DNA of 64,000 nucleotides, taken from contig DATJGF010000234.1 of NCBI GenBank assembly GCA_035495315.1, positions 1 through 64,000 of the forward strand, in the 5' to 3' direction. The DNA comes from DATJGF01 sp035495315. GTDB taxonomy: Bacteria > Verrucomicrobiota > Verrucomicrobiia > Limisphaerales > UBA8199. How positions within the stretch are numbered: the first letter of the stretch is position 1; the number at the start of each line of letters is the position of its first letter. This document shows positions 26,433 through 36,477 of this stretch, piece after piece. A program made the translations under genes and the position numbers. The notes beneath the pieces are model-generated. The model was not told where the DNA came from. It saw only the letters and a program-made list of their open reading frames with translations, and did no database searches.

Positions 26433-27712
26433 ATAGGTTTTGCATAAACGCGTTGAAAGAGGCCGGCGAGTTCAGCGGCACCGTGGATGGGGTCCACGAT
26501 CGTCAGGCCTTCCGGGCTGAAGCGCGCCGTCACGGGAGCGCCCTGCCCCGATTGAAGATATTTAAAATTGAGATCGCGGACGATGCGAGCCGCCTGTAGC
26601 ACCGCGGTGACCACTCGCGCCTGGTGGGCGGTGGGATATATCTCCTCCAACTGTTCGAGGCGTGCGGAAAAATATTGCATCCGGCAAATGGCTGCCAGCG
26701 CTACGATAAGGCTATCGAAACCGTAACCGGTCCAGGTGGCGGGGCCCACGGCGGAGGCAACTTCGCGTGTGAAGTGAGTATTGGCAGTACGGCTGCCGTC
26801 GCCTTTTGTCCACCAACGCAATCCGCGATATTGTTGATCGCTCTCGATTTTGCCTTCGGTGCCAATGATTTCATGTCCCTGGTTAACCGGGCCCTCGAAG
26901 TCCGGAGGTGTGATCCAGTGGTTATGGAAATTCATGCTTAATCCGTTGTCGAACTCGACCCGCACTTGCACCGCGTCGTAAGCATTGATTCCGTCGCGAA
27001 TGAGGCGTCTTTTCTGGCCCACTGCAGTCAGCGAGACAGGTTTGCATCTGTAGTAATGCAGAACCAGATCGACCCAGTGCGAGCCCACATAGCTGAAGGG
27101 GTCGCTTTGCTCTGCCCATTTAAAGCGGCCACTGGGGAGCTCAAGCGGCTCTTCCAGGTACGCCCCGCCGTACAATGGCTCGCCGATGCGTGTTTTAAGG
27201 TCCTGCGCAATTCGCAGATGATCGGGGTCATAGCGCTTATGCATATCTACGGCAACGATCCGATTCTTTTGCTTCGCTAATTCAATAATGCTATCGGCCT
27301 CGGCCAAATCGAGGCACATGGGTTTCTCAGTAACAACGTGAATCCCGGCATTCAGGCCCGCAAGAATGACCGGTGTGTGCAGGTGATCGGGGGTTGCGAC
27401 CGCCAACACGTCGAGCTGAGCAGCGTCGCTGATTAGTTGATTCCAAGGGTCTTCCCCCCAGTGCACGCTTGGGGAGGAGCCGGTCCAAGTTTTAAATTGC
27501 GCCGCGGCGCGCCGGGCCGAGGCTTCCGTCCGGGCAGCGACCGCGACGAGCTCGAATCGAATCGGAGCAAGGTCCCGAGCCCAACGATTCAGGCCGACGC
27601 GCCCCAGGTGTGGGGCTATACCCCCCCGTTGCAAATCGGCGTACGTGCGAAGATGCACCTCCGCCCCAAACATACCAGTGCCGATCAGCCCCAGTTTGAT
27701 GACCCGATCCAT
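26429..27712 (-). CDS. Gfo/Idh/MocA family oxidoreductase
   Basis: 427 residues. The NAD(P)-binding Rossmann motif GLIGTGMFGAEVH is at the N-terminus, and the EKPM motif typical of the family is in VVTEKPMCLDLAEAD, followed by VDMHKRYDPD. The C-terminal alpha/beta domain binds the sugar or inositol substrate. Likely a sugar dehydrogenase or oxidoreductase of the soluble type, without Tat signal. It is the last gene of the long minus-strand cluster, 105 bases after the DUF4159 gene, and may be separately transcribed. Confidence 0.85.
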   Translation of the reverse strand: MDRVIKLGLIGTGMFGAEVHLRTYADLQRGGIAPHLGRVGLNRWARDLAPIRFELVAVAARTEASARRAAAQFKTWTGSSPSVHWGEDPWNQLISDAAQLDVLAVATPDHLHTPVILAGLNAGIHVVTEKPMCLDLAEADSIIELAKQKNRIVAVDMHKRYDPDHLRIAQDLKTRIGEPLYGGAYLEEPLELPSGRFKWAEQSDPFSYVGSHWVDLVLHYYRCKPVSLTAVGQKRRLIRDGINAYDAVQVRVEFDNGLSMNFHNHWITPPDFEGPVNQGHEIIGTEGKIESDQQYRGLRWWTKGDGSRTANTHFTREVASAVGPATWTGYGFDSLIVALAAICRMQYFSARLEQLEEIYPTAHQARVVTAVLQAARIVRDLNFKYLQSGQGAPVTARFSPEGLTIVDPIHGAAELAGLFQRVYAKPI

Positions 27713-27816
27713 GCCGCCGGTGGTTTATCGAGCAAAACCATCAGAGGCAATTCATTTCCGGCAGGGGCAGCCGCGAGTGGTCCAGTCGACAATTCCCAGG
27801 CACAGGCTCTCGATGC

Positions 27817-28464
27817 TTAGTGCGTCAGCGCATAGACGGCAATATTGAGCGCCAACTTCTGACCATCTTCAGGGCTGATACCTTTGCCTTCATTGCAGGT
27901 ATTATTGGCGCTGAATGAGCAGCACAAACCATCCTCGCACACCACTGCCACCAGGCCGCCCTGATAAAACAAGCCTTCCAACTGGATATCGCGCGCCTCG
28001 TTCAGACACCTGACCCGCTCAATATTGTAAAATGCGCGATAAATTAAATGATCGTAAGGAATCGGTTTGACCTTCTCGTTCGGAAAAATGCGACTGAACT
28101 CCCGGCGCCAGGCTTTAGGAAAGTTCGGATTGGTACAGCAACCTGAGGCGAGAAAAAAACCGCCGTGAGTGAAATACTTGCGGAGGTTTTCGATTTCTGC
28201 GTCTGTCAGCACAAAGTCATTATGCCCATTCATGAAAAGAAATGGGGTTTCGAACAGGTCCGGATCGGTCAAGCGCACCTTGCGTTCCTCCTGGATTTTC
28301 AGCGTTGAGGCCCGAGAGACCAGGCGCATCAGATCCTGGCCGACCCCGCCGCAATCGTTCCCGTCATTCGAGCTATATTTGACCCGGCCCATAAAAAAGG
28401 TCGCGAGCTTGTCGTCCGAGGTTTGCGCCAGAGAGAGAGTGGGCAGGAGCAAGGCCAGCACCAC
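27817..28464 (-). CDS. DUF4159 domain protein, secreted
   Basis: The domain core is clear: RVKYSSNDGNDCGG, LMRLVSRASTLKIQEERKVRL, PFLFMNGHNDFVLTDAEIENLRKYFTHGGF, and RREFSRIFPNEKVKPI, a glutamine-amidotransferase-like fold without catalytic Cys/His. A hydrophobic signal-peptide core, VVLALLLPTLSLAQ, precedes it. The start is unclear because the whole 5' part of the open frame (to 28734) is made of intergenic repeat words; GTG at 28464 is the last start before the signal core and has no ribosome-binding site. DUF4159 proteins usually end MoxR/Bat-type clusters, as here. Confidence 0.75.
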   Translation of the reverse strand: MVLALLLPTLSLAQTSDDKLATFFMGRVKYSSNDGNDCGGVGQDLMRLVSRASTLKIQEERKVRLTDPDLFETPFLFMNGHNDFVLTDAEIENLRKYFTHGGFFLASGCCTNPNFPKAWRREFSRIFPNEKVKPIPYDHLIYRAFYNIERVRCLNEARDIQLEGLFYQGGLVAVVCEDGLCCSFSANNTCNEGKGISPEDGQKLALNIAVYALTH

Positions 28465-28470
28465 AGAAAT

Positions 28471-28692
28471 GGCACGTGATGCGTAATGCGTGATACGTGA
28501 TACGTAAACCGTGAAACGTAAACCGTGGAGGGTATTTCGTGTTCCGTGTTTCGTGTTCCGTAGTGCGACACTAATGGCCGGCGATGTATGGAAGTCGAGC
28601 CCACGACAAGCAGAACGCATTACGCTGCGAGCCTCACGGAACACGCAACACGCGTCATGGAACACGGAACACGCAACACGCAACACGCAACG
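28471..28692. repeat. Word-repeat array over the 5' end of the DUF4159 gene
   Basis: About 220 bases made of GTGATACGTGATACG, CGTAAACCGTGAAACG, GTGTTCCGTGTTTCGTGTTCCG and, inverted, CGGAACACGCAACACGCAACACG. These are the words of the array at 16748-16915. The array fills the space between the vWA gene and the DUF4159 signal peptide, and it is open in the DUF4159 frame, so it could be translated as an Arg/His/Cys-rich leader. Confidence 0.8.
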
Positions 28693-28700
28693 CCCCTTCC

Positions 28701-30929
28701 TCACGTCAGCCCCCATCGTTTCCGCACTAGCCACTCAGTGCCCAGGGCGCCCAAAACCAACGTCAGCATCCAGCCATTGATCCCAACAGTCCGGCGCATC
28801 TGCTTGCCGCGCCGGACTTCCTCGACCTTGGCTTTGATCTGAGCAACCAGGTCGCTAGCCGCCGGGCAATCCTCAACTTTAAACGCCAGGCCCTCGCTGA
28901 CGGCGGCCCACTGGCGCAACGTTTCCATGCTGCGGCTGGTATTTTGAAATTCGAGATTGAGATCGCGTACCTCGATTGGCCGACTCGATACCGGCACCTT
29001 CAACCCATCTGTCACCGTCACGGTATACACCCCGGCTTTTTCAGCGTGAAATCTGAAATCGACCGGGTGCAACGGCTCCAGTTCCACGGCTTGTTCCTGC
29101 AACAGAGCCTTGCTGCCGTCTTCAACGCGCACGAAGAACTTGCGATTAGTGTCCGCAATATTTCTAGGATTGGGTTGCTTTTCCAGCACTACTTGCACGT
29201 CCATTTGCGGGTGCAACTCCTGGTCGGCCAAATGGATCGCAACGTCCTGCCGCCCCGCTTCGCTGAGGTACCGAAAGAGTTGCCGCCAAAACCGGTCAAA
29301 CGCCTGAGGCTCGGAATCTTTGGCCAGGCGCCAACGCCAAAAATTCTGAATCGCGAGGACGGCGGAAATTCCGGCGCCATAGCGCTGCGACGCCATGAGA
29401 ATGCGGCGGCCGCGAGGCCCGCTGTCGCTCGGATGCAACATCCAGACCTGGGCCCCCGGCTTGGCGGCGTCGACGCGGCCATATTGAGTAAAGGTCGGCA
29501 ACTGGCCCCAGGCGTCGCGGAGTTGAGCGCCTTCAACAATTTGAAAAATCGGATGCTGCAAGGCATCTGGCGTCAACTGCACGCGAAAAGCTCGGTCCAA
29601 TCCAACAACACCCGGCGAGCCGGAAAAGGTTACCGGCAACAGCTGTTCGAGGCGGCTGTTTTGCCAGGAGCTGTCAAAGGTGGCCGCACCGCCTATCATG
29701 AGCACACCGCCGCCGAGCTCGCCGCAGAACCGCGCCAACACCTCCTGTTGCGGCGGGGTGAGGTCGGCAGGACGCAAATTCGAAAGCACAATCACCCGGA
29801 ACGGCGCGAGCTCTTCAATCGTCGTTGGAAAACCATTCATGAGCTCACCCGCACTCTCGACGTTCTGCCGGAACACCGATTGTTTTGACGTGCGCGTCAA
29901 GCCGGTGAGTTTGATCGTCTGATCGTTGCGCAGAGACAGGCTGATGAATTTGTAATCCCAGGTGAGGGCACCCTGGATATATAGTACGCGTAGTTCTTTT
30001 TCGTCCGAAACGCGCACCGAGCTGGTGCCGGTGAGATTGACGCACTTTAGGTTCGGCAAATTTGGCGGCAACACCTGAACCATATAGTTATGGACCCCCT
30101 CCCTCTCCTCGCTGACCTGAAAGTTTTCCAGCCAGGTTCGCGAGCCTTTGCCGGGGTTTACCAGCTTCTTCTGGATCACTTGACCATCACGATAGAGTAG
30201 AAGGTCGAATCCCGGCATTTCTTCGGTATTCAGAATTTCGAGTTGCGCGGCCACCCCAAACGAGGTCTTGCTCGCAACCGTCGCAGGGGCTTCCACTTCC
30301 CGCAATGAGAGCGTTCGCACGCCCTGATCACTGCCAAAACCGACTCCGATGAATGGAACGTGCGCATCCGCCAACGCGGCCAAAGCCCGGTTATTTTCCG
30401 AGTTTTCATTCGCGATCCCATCGGTAAGGGCAACTACCGCCAGTGGCGGTTGGGAGCCGCTGCTCACAGCCTGTGCAATCGCGCCCGCCAGGTTCGTTCG
30501 TTTGCCCTTGGGCACTGCGGCAGTCAGCGCAGCGCCATCGGCGGGCTCAACACTTTCGTCAAAAAGCATCGCCTGGACTGGCAACTTCGCCGACTTCAGC
30601 GCTGGCAACAGGCGCGAACGCAAAAAATCCAGCGCCGCCTGGTAGCGGCTCACCTCCGGTTCTTCGAGCGACATGCTTTCGCTGCGATCCAAGAGCAGAG
30701 CTACTGCGCGCGAGGCCGCCGCCGGAGGTTCTTTCGCGACCCACACGGGACGCGCCACCAACGCAATTAACGAGAGCAGCACACCCAGACGCAACCCTGC
30801 AAGTGACAAGATTCTCGCAGGAGCCACTCCGCGACGCATTTGTGCGCGCGCCGCCAATCCGAGTGCCACCATGGCGGGCACCGCGCAGACCCACCCCAAT
30901 GGAAATTCAAATACAATGGTAGCCATCAT
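28701..30929 (-). CDS. Membrane protein with vWA and amidotransferase-like domains
   Basis: 742 residues. Two N-terminal membrane segments (about 8-25 and 44-62) are followed by a von Willebrand A domain with the MIDAS start LLLDRSESMS and ALTDGIANE. A middle beta-rich part follows, then a class-I-glutamine-amidotransferase-like domain (LRVLYIQGALTWDYKF, GGGVLMIGGAATFDSSW). A C-terminal membrane segment (LTLVLGALGTEWLV) ends with a basic tail. The architecture matches the large vWA proteins of bacterial MoxR clusters, in which metal-dependent vWA contacts are thought to be remodelled by MoxR. Its ATG overlaps the preceding gene by 4 bases. Confidence 0.82.
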   Translation of the reverse strand: MMATIVFEFPLGWVCAVPAMVALGLAARAQMRRGVAPARILSLAGLRLGVLLSLIALVARPVWVAKEPPAAASRAVALLLDRSESMSLEEPEVSRYQAALDFLRSRLLPALKSAKLPVQAMLFDESVEPADGAALTAAVPKGKRTNLAGAIAQAVSSGSQPPLAVVALTDGIANENSENNRALAALADAHVPFIGVGFGSDQGVRTLSLREVEAPATVASKTSFGVAAQLEILNTEEMPGFDLLLYRDGQVIQKKLVNPGKGSRTWLENFQVSEEREGVHNYMVQVLPPNLPNLKCVNLTGTSSVRVSDEKELRVLYIQGALTWDYKFISLSLRNDQTIKLTGLTRTSKQSVFRQNVESAGELMNGFPTTIEELAPFRVIVLSNLRPADLTPPQQEVLARFCGELGGGVLMIGGAATFDSSWQNSRLEQLLPVTFSGSPGVVGLDRAFRVQLTPDALQHPIFQIVEGAQLRDAWGQLPTFTQYGRVDAAKPGAQVWMLHPSDSGPRGRRILMASQRYGAGISAVLAIQNFWRWRLAKDSEPQAFDRFWRQLFRYLSEAGRQDVAIHLADQELHPQMDVQVVLEKQPNPRNIADTNRKFFVRVEDGSKALLQEQAVELEPLHPVDFRFHAEKAGVYTVTVTDGLKVPVSSRPIEVRDLNLEFQNTSRSMETLRQWAAVSEGLAFKVEDCPAASDLVAQIKAKVEEVRRGKQMRRTVGINGWMLTLVLGALGTEWLVRKRWGLT

Positions 30930-33487
30930 TTCTCAGAGAGTTTCTGAAAGTATTTTTGTATGCGGCCACGATAGGCGGGAGGCAGACGGCTGGGATCGAT
31001 GTTGCTGACGTCCGGCCGCTCATCCTGCTTGGCGATTTGTTGGGAGGTCTCAACGGAGAAATGTTGTAAGGCTTCCATCAATTTCTGAAGATCGCCCGGG
31101 TCGAGGCCGTTTTCGGCCTTGAGCAGTTGCTCGAGTTGCAGCAGTAACTGATCACCACGGTCATTATTGCCAAACTGGCTGCGCATCCCGGTTTGTAGAT
31201 TGAGTAAAGCCTGTTGTCCCTGCTTGGCCGCGTCTTCGGGCCGCAACTGGCGACCGCTCTGCATTTGCTTGAGCAGACTTTCCAATTCGGCCATGCCCTG
31301 GCCAAAGCTGTCCTTTTCATCCCCTTTAAGCGAGTCGCCTCCTTGTGCCATTTGCAGCGATTGAGGCTGACTCTCGTCGAATGCTTTGCTGACTTTGGCC
31401 AGGCTATCGCGTGCCTCCCCCGCGCGTTGTTGCCGCGCTGCCTGATCTTCGGCCATCTGGAGTTGGCGCAGTTTGGTTTCCAGATTGACCTTATTGTGGC
31501 CACTCAGAGCATCGCGCAGCGGTTGCCGGAAGGCGTCCCGAGTCGGTTCCTGTTCGGCCGTCTTGGCAAGCTGGTCAACCGTGTCCTGCGCGTCGCGCGC
31601 GGTTTTTTGCAACGTGTCATCGGAAACTTTCGAATCGGGTTGGGTCCGCTCGTTGAAGGTTTTAATCTGCTGGTCGAGCATTTGTTTCAATTTATACGCG
31701 TCGGCCAGCTGTTTGGCCGTGGTGCGGCCCTGCATCGCATTACTGAACTTTTCAAGTTGCTGAGTTGCTTCCTGGGTCGCCAGGCGCGGGTCGTGACTTT
31801 CGCGTTCCAGGGCTTCAGCAGCCTTTGCCATGGCTTGCCGTGCTAGTTGCGACTCAGCCTCGGTGTCCTTGAACACGTTGGGATGCTGCGTTTGAAAATC
31901 CTCGAGGCCCTTCTGCAATTGCTCCTCCTCCGCTCCCAATCGAGGGTAATCGCCGCGGGATGCGGACTTCGACTTTTGTTCAATGTTCTTTTGTTGTTCC
32001 AGCGTTTTGCGGACAAAATCCTGCGCGGCTTTGGCTTCATTACGGAACTCGGCAATTTCGCTCAGCTTTTTGAACGAATCAGCTACGGGCGCATTTTCCT
32101 CGGGCGCCTCGCCGTCCTGGAAAGCGCCAGGATTATCGCTGACCGCTTTTTGAAACATTTTCCGCATGGCCACCAACGCCGAGAGCGCATTCCGTTCGTC
32201 CGCCTGCGCTTGAGGCATCGCATCATTCTGCAGCCCGCTGCCAGCGCTTTGCAGCGATTGCTCCGCCTTGGCGAGGCTGTCGAGGGCCTGTCCAATCGGC
32301 TTATTCTCCATTTCTGCCGCCATCTTCGCATACAGGTGATGGGCGGAATCCCCGAGGTCATTCTCGGCGTCGGCTAATTTTTTCCGGTCTTGCGCCTCGA
32401 GGTTGGCTTGGACGGGTGGTTTCTGGACATGTTGATGCGTTTGGCGAATGACGTGTTGTTGGCGGTTAATCAGTCCGGTTATTTCATTGAGTGCCTGATA
32501 GGCTTTGCCTCCCTCGCCGCCGGGTAGTTTCATAATATCTTCCCGGAACGGACGCACTTCGAGGAAATAGACCTCTGATCCAAACGAATTGGTCTTATCA
32601 GTCGCCGCCTGGGCGTAGTAGGTCAGCACATCCCAATCGGAGAGCCGCATCTCGTCGAGGTAGATCGTCGGTTGATACACCGCATAGCGAGGCTCAGTGG
32701 GCGGGGGCAAGATATGCGGCGTTTCCTCTGCGCCGTTGATGGTCGAAAACCAGCTCACGGTTTTGAGTGCCTGGTTTGCCGCCGCCTCGATCTGCAGCGG
32801 AACCACATCCACCTTCGTCACCTTGAGATCCGTGCCCGGATCGGTAATCCGCACCTCACCCCAGGTTTGGTTTTGTTCGAGGTTATTGGTCGAGGGCAGG
32901 ACAAGATCCAATGGCTTAGTCGGATTCGCCCCATTCTTCGCTAACAGTTTCTGCGCGGCAGCGAGCTGCGTATACGGCGCATAGGTTTGATAAAAAATCA
33001 CCGTTAGTGTCAAAATGACCAGGAACAACAACACGGATCCCAGGGATCGTTCAGCCGAAAAAGGAGATGGTGCCGCTTGTTGTGTCAGCAAACCTTGCGT
33101 TTGCCTGGCGATCCGCACCGCAAAAGAATCAAGCCCTCGATCGCCGCGGCGAGTTTCCAAGAACAGTAGCGTATTGAGTCGATCCAGAAACCGGGGGTCA
33201 ACCCGTTCGAGCGCTTTGGCTAACCACGACCGGCTGGGCGCACCCACCATTATGCGGATGGCTATGACCGTCCAAGCGACGAACCCAATTACTGCGACGA
33301 ACGCGAAGAACGACACCGCGACCTTTTGGTGGGTGACCCAGCCGCACAGGATCGCGCCGCCAAAAAATAGAATCGCAAGGCAAATCAGCACACCTAAGAC
33401 CGAGGTCTGACGCAGAAACTGCAACCATTTCCACCGAAATTCGGCACGATTCAGGCTGGTCTCGACCACTAAAAACCGCGATGTCAT
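30926..33487 (-). CDS. Large membrane protein with long coiled-coil region (DUF4175-like)
   Basis: 853 residues from ATG at 33487, overlapping the upstream stop by 4 bases. Three membrane segments are at about 30-52, 57-80 and 140-162. After a beta-rich part (about 165-320), residues 330-853 are almost entirely charged helix with many Gln/Ala/Lys/Glu heptads (AKAEQSLQSAGSG, EEEQLQKGLEDFQTQHP, QQLEKFSNAMQGRTTAKQL), ending near YRGRIQKYFQKLSEK. It resembles the DUF4175 membrane proteins of alphaproteobacteria in layout. No enzymatic motif. Probably a structural or scaffold part of the MoxR/vWA membrane complex. Confidence 0.75.
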   Translation of the reverse strand: MTSRFLVVETSLNRAEFRWKWLQFLRQTSVLGVLICLAILFFGGAILCGWVTHQKVAVSFFAFVAVIGFVAWTVIAIRIMVGAPSRSWLAKALERVDPRFLDRLNTLLFLETRRGDRGLDSFAVRIARQTQGLLTQQAAPSPFSAERSLGSVLLFLVILTLTVIFYQTYAPYTQLAAAQKLLAKNGANPTKPLDLVLPSTNNLEQNQTWGEVRITDPGTDLKVTKVDVVPLQIEAAANQALKTVSWFSTINGAEETPHILPPPTEPRYAVYQPTIYLDEMRLSDWDVLTYYAQAATDKTNSFGSEVYFLEVRPFREDIMKLPGGEGGKAYQALNEITGLINRQQHVIRQTHQHVQKPPVQANLEAQDRKKLADAENDLGDSAHHLYAKMAAEMENKPIGQALDSLAKAEQSLQSAGSGLQNDAMPQAQADERNALSALVAMRKMFQKAVSDNPGAFQDGEAPEENAPVADSFKKLSEIAEFRNEAKAAQDFVRKTLEQQKNIEQKSKSASRGDYPRLGAEEEQLQKGLEDFQTQHPNVFKDTEAESQLARQAMAKAAEALERESHDPRLATQEATQQLEKFSNAMQGRTTAKQLADAYKLKQMLDQQIKTFNERTQPDSKVSDDTLQKTARDAQDTVDQLAKTAEQEPTRDAFRQPLRDALSGHNKVNLETKLRQLQMAEDQAARQQRAGEARDSLAKVSKAFDESQPQSLQMAQGGDSLKGDEKDSFGQGMAELESLLKQMQSGRQLRPEDAAKQGQQALLNLQTGMRSQFGNNDRGDQLLLQLEQLLKAENGLDPGDLQKLMEALQHFSVETSQQIAKQDERPDVSNIDPSRLPPAYRGRIQKYFQKLSEK

Positions 33488-35520
33488 CTTCCCTCCTTTC
33501 GCACTTCCGCCCAGCCCATTTCCAACAACAACATGATCAATGCCCCAAAAACCATCCACCACCACAGCCGTTGGTGCAAGATGCTCGATAAACGCACCTG
33601 CCCCGCGACTGTCGCCATGGCCGGTTTTTCTGTCAGAACCGGGGTATTTTGCTGCCAGGCTTTTACTGGCTCAGCCGCAGGAAGGTAAACCAGTTGCGAT
33701 TCTTTTGGTGAGGGGTTAACGCTCAGAATTTTTAACGTCTGCTGCGTATCAGAGCTCAGCGCGTAAAGACCCGGCTTATCCGGCATACGCAGCTGCGCCT
33801 TACCCCGCTGCACCGGTGCCCTGCTCATTTCATGATCACCTTCGCGCAATACGACCTCGCGCGTTTTCACCGAGGCTGGCAACTCAATCGTCCCAAGTTC
33901 GCCCGGCTCAAAACTCGCCGGGGTCGGGTCCTCCGCGCGGGCAGCTTGCAACGTCAGATCCAGAAACGGGATGAAGGTCTGATCGACCGGCCAACTCGTG
34001 TGGTCACGGTCCAACCCGAAAGCGGCGACAAAAAGTTTCGCGGAAGGCCGCGTACCTTGGAAAAATAATCCGGCGCCGCTTTCCGAAAACACGAGCGGCA
34101 GTGCCGAAGCCGATTTCAACCGGACATATTCCAAGACCTTGATGTCCATCAGATTCCCGTAATCCGGCGAAAGGAACGGGTGGAAAATGGGGTGATTCGA
34201 GAAGACGAACTGGAATTTGTCTGGATTATTCGCCCCCGTGTTCCACGTCCCCTCGGGTTCAAACCCCAATTCACGCAAACAGCCTTCGATCGCCGGTGTG
34301 AGCCGGTTGATCACCAGGAAAACGCCGCGCTGATTCGTTAAGTACCTCGACAGCAACTTGCGTGCTGCCGAAGACTGCAAATAGTTGCTTTCCAGGCACA
34401 GAACATCGGCATCCTGGTTGGTTGCGACCTCATCGTCCAATCGTGCCGGGTCAATGATCCGGGTAGCCCACTGCCCGCGCATAATCTCGGGAGAGAGCGC
34501 CAGCCTAAGATAAGGAGATTGTGCCAGCAACGCCACGCGGCCCTCGACGACCGGCGCGAGCGAGAAGAAAACATGATCGTCGGCTGGCAACGCGTCAGGC
34601 GTCCCTTCAAGGACGGCTTCACCCCGGACCCATGCGCTGGGATCGGCTTCCCATTGCGCTTGGATAACGATCGTTTCCGGCTGCTTTTCCAAATCGATGG
34701 TGCGGCTCAATACGGCCTGGCTGTTAGCGCGGACGACTATGTTCGCGGTAGGAGCTGGTCCCGTATGGCTGAGCTTGACGGTAAAATTCACCAAGGAACG
34801 ATCACCCAGAAAAATGCGCTGAGTGCGGGGCTCGGAAAGCCACAGATTAGGCAAGGTCTTTGATGCTGCCGGCGGTAAATCGATGCGCACATCGCGAAGG
34901 AATGGTGGGGTATTAACGTTCTCTTTCCATTGATTCTCCTGGTTATCGCCGCAAAAGACGATTCGCTTCTGCTCCCCCAGGCTGTTGCCCAGCAATGCAC
35001 TCGCCTGGCGAAATGCCGCCAGATAGGACCCGCGCTCAAATGACGGCTGAAGGGCCTTGATCTTTTCTCGGGCGGTGTCGCGATCCTCACCAAAAGCGAC
35101 CACTACGCGCGGCGTGTTGGAAAGCTCCACGACGGCCACTTGGACATCGCTCCCCGCGCTCTGCACATCGGCAAGAATCCGCGCCCTGTCCACATTGAAC
35201 CCATCATTGGCCTGATGGCTTAGAGTATTATCCAGCACATAAACCCGGCTCTCCCTAATCGGCAGACTATTGGCATGCCGCAAATACGGCCAGGCAAACC
35301 CCGCTATCAGCAGCAGCAACGCCAGTAATCGGATCACAAACAAAACCCAATCCTCCAGCCGCAGCGGACTGCGCTGTGGTTCACTCTCGTCTTCCAAAAA
35401 CCGCACCGCCGAAAAGCGAATCAGGTTCGTTTCCTTCTTCCACCGCAAATGCAGCCACACGGGAGCCGCCACCGCCAGCGCGCCGAGCCAGAACCATGGA
35501 TGCAAAAATGAAAAAGGCAT
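33484..35520 (-). CDS. BatA-type membrane protein (N-terminal double-TM domain)
   Basis: 678 residues from ATG at 35520. The N-terminus is the aerotolerance-regulator (BatA) double-membrane element: FLHPWFWLGALAVAAPVWLH, a basic link with FSAVRFL, then LEDWVLFVIRLLALLLLIAG. A vWA-like domain follows in degenerate form (VYVLDNTLSHQAND in place of DxSxS), so it may not bind metal. A large periplasmic part and one C-terminal membrane segment (WWWMVFGALIMLLLEMGWAE) complete it. Such proteins accompany MoxR and DUF58 genes. Confidence 0.82.
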   Translation of the reverse strand: MPFSFLHPWFWLGALAVAAPVWLHLRWKKETNLIRFSAVRFLEDESEPQRSPLRLEDWVLFVIRLLALLLLIAGFAWPYLRHANSLPIRESRVYVLDNTLSHQANDGFNVDRARILADVQSAGSDVQVAVVELSNTPRVVVAFGEDRDTAREKIKALQPSFERGSYLAAFRQASALLGNSLGEQKRIVFCGDNQENQWKENVNTPPFLRDVRIDLPPAASKTLPNLWLSEPRTQRIFLGDRSLVNFTVKLSHTGPAPTANIVVRANSQAVLSRTIDLEKQPETIVIQAQWEADPSAWVRGEAVLEGTPDALPADDHVFFSLAPVVEGRVALLAQSPYLRLALSPEIMRGQWATRIIDPARLDDEVATNQDADVLCLESNYLQSSAARKLLSRYLTNQRGVFLVINRLTPAIEGCLRELGFEPEGTWNTGANNPDKFQFVFSNHPIFHPFLSPDYGNLMDIKVLEYVRLKSASALPLVFSESGAGLFFQGTRPSAKLFVAAFGLDRDHTSWPVDQTFIPFLDLTLQAARAEDPTPASFEPGELGTIELPASVKTREVVLREGDHEMSRAPVQRGKAQLRMPDKPGLYALSSDTQQTLKILSVNPSPKESQLVYLPAAEPVKAWQQNTPVLTEKPAMATVAGQVRLSSILHQRLWWWMVFGALIMLLLEMGWAEVRKEGR

Positions 35521-35529
35521 CGAGATCAA

Positions 35530-36468
35530 TTATTGCAGCCGCTTTCTCTCGGCCAGAAACAAGGCCAGCGCGCGCCAGGGATTCTCGTCAGTCCGAACCT
35601 GGCAATGTGGTATTTCCAACTGGCGGTACAACGCATAATGCGCATCCATGAACGCTCGAAAACGCTCCAAATACTTCGCCCGAACCGCCCCCGGTGAAAC
35701 GACCCGCCGCGCCCCGCTCTCCAGGTCCTCAAATACCCTCGCTTCGGCGAACGGAAACTCGATTTCATCTGCATCCAGCACCTGAAATACGATCACCTCG
35801 TGGCCGAGGAAACGAAGGTGCTTGAATCCAAGAGTCACTTCCTCTGAAGGCTCAAGTAAATCCGAGAAAAAGAGAATAACACTGCGGCGGTGAACGAGCC
35901 GAGCCGCATGTTGCAGTAAGGTGGACAAACACGCTCCGCCGGAAGGAGTGAGTGATTCGATCTGGCGGAGCATCAAGCCAAACTGGGTTGAACGCTGTGA
36001 CGGGCGAATGAACTCGGGAATTTCGCTCTGCCCTTTAAGCGCCACCATGCCGGCGGCGTCATTCTGTTTGAGTAAAAAGTAGCAAAGGGCGGCTGCAAGC
36101 ACCTTCGAACACTCAAGTTTGGAACCCCATGCCTTGGCGCCCTGGTAAGCCATCGAAGCACTCGTATCGCACAGCACGTAAAAGCGCACGTTGGTCTCCT
36201 GCATGTAGCGCTTGATGCAAAGCCGATCACTGCGGGCGTAGAGCCGCCAATCCAAATGGCGCAGGTCATCACCAGCCTGGTACTTTCGATAATCGCTGAA
36301 CTCGACGCTAAACCCATGGAATGGACTGTTATGCAGGCCGCTAAGAAACCCCTCCATTACATAGCGCGCTTTAAAGTCCAGACCCTCCAGCGCGGCCAAA
36401 GTCCGCGGGTCAAACCGGTCGCACAAATTCTGCGCCGCTGTACGGGTCTCAACCGTCATAACGTTCAC
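35530..36468 (-). CDS. DUF58 domain protein
   Basis: 312 residues. The DUF58 signature SDYRKYQAGDDLRHLDWRLY lies at residues 58-77, preceded by the short N-terminal helix, and is followed by a vWA-like fold with LCDTSASMAY and VILFFSDLLEP. DUF58 proteins occur next to MoxR ATPases in almost all phyla and are assumed to be their adaptor or substrate. Nine bases separate it from its neighbours on both sides. Confidence 0.9.
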   Translation of the reverse strand: MNVMTVETRTAAQNLCDRFDPRTLAALEGLDFKARYVMEGFLSGLHNSPFHGFSVEFSDYRKYQAGDDLRHLDWRLYARSDRLCIKRYMQETNVRFYVLCDTSASMAYQGAKAWGSKLECSKVLAAALCYFLLKQNDAAGMVALKGQSEIPEFIRPSQRSTQFGLMLRQIESLTPSGGACLSTLLQHAARLVHRRSVILFFSDLLEPSEEVTLGFKHLRFLGHEVIVFQVLDADEIEFPFAEARVFEDLESGARRVVSPGAVRAKYLERFRAFMDAHYALYRQLEIPHCQVRTDENPWRALALFLAERKRLQ

Positions 36469-36477
36469 CGAACAAGT

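Noticed and set aside
31214..31846. 210-codon plus-strand frame opposite the coiled-coil membrane protein
   Set aside because: Leu/Phe/Arg-rich antisense of a Gln/Lys/Glu-rich coiled coil; no independent support.
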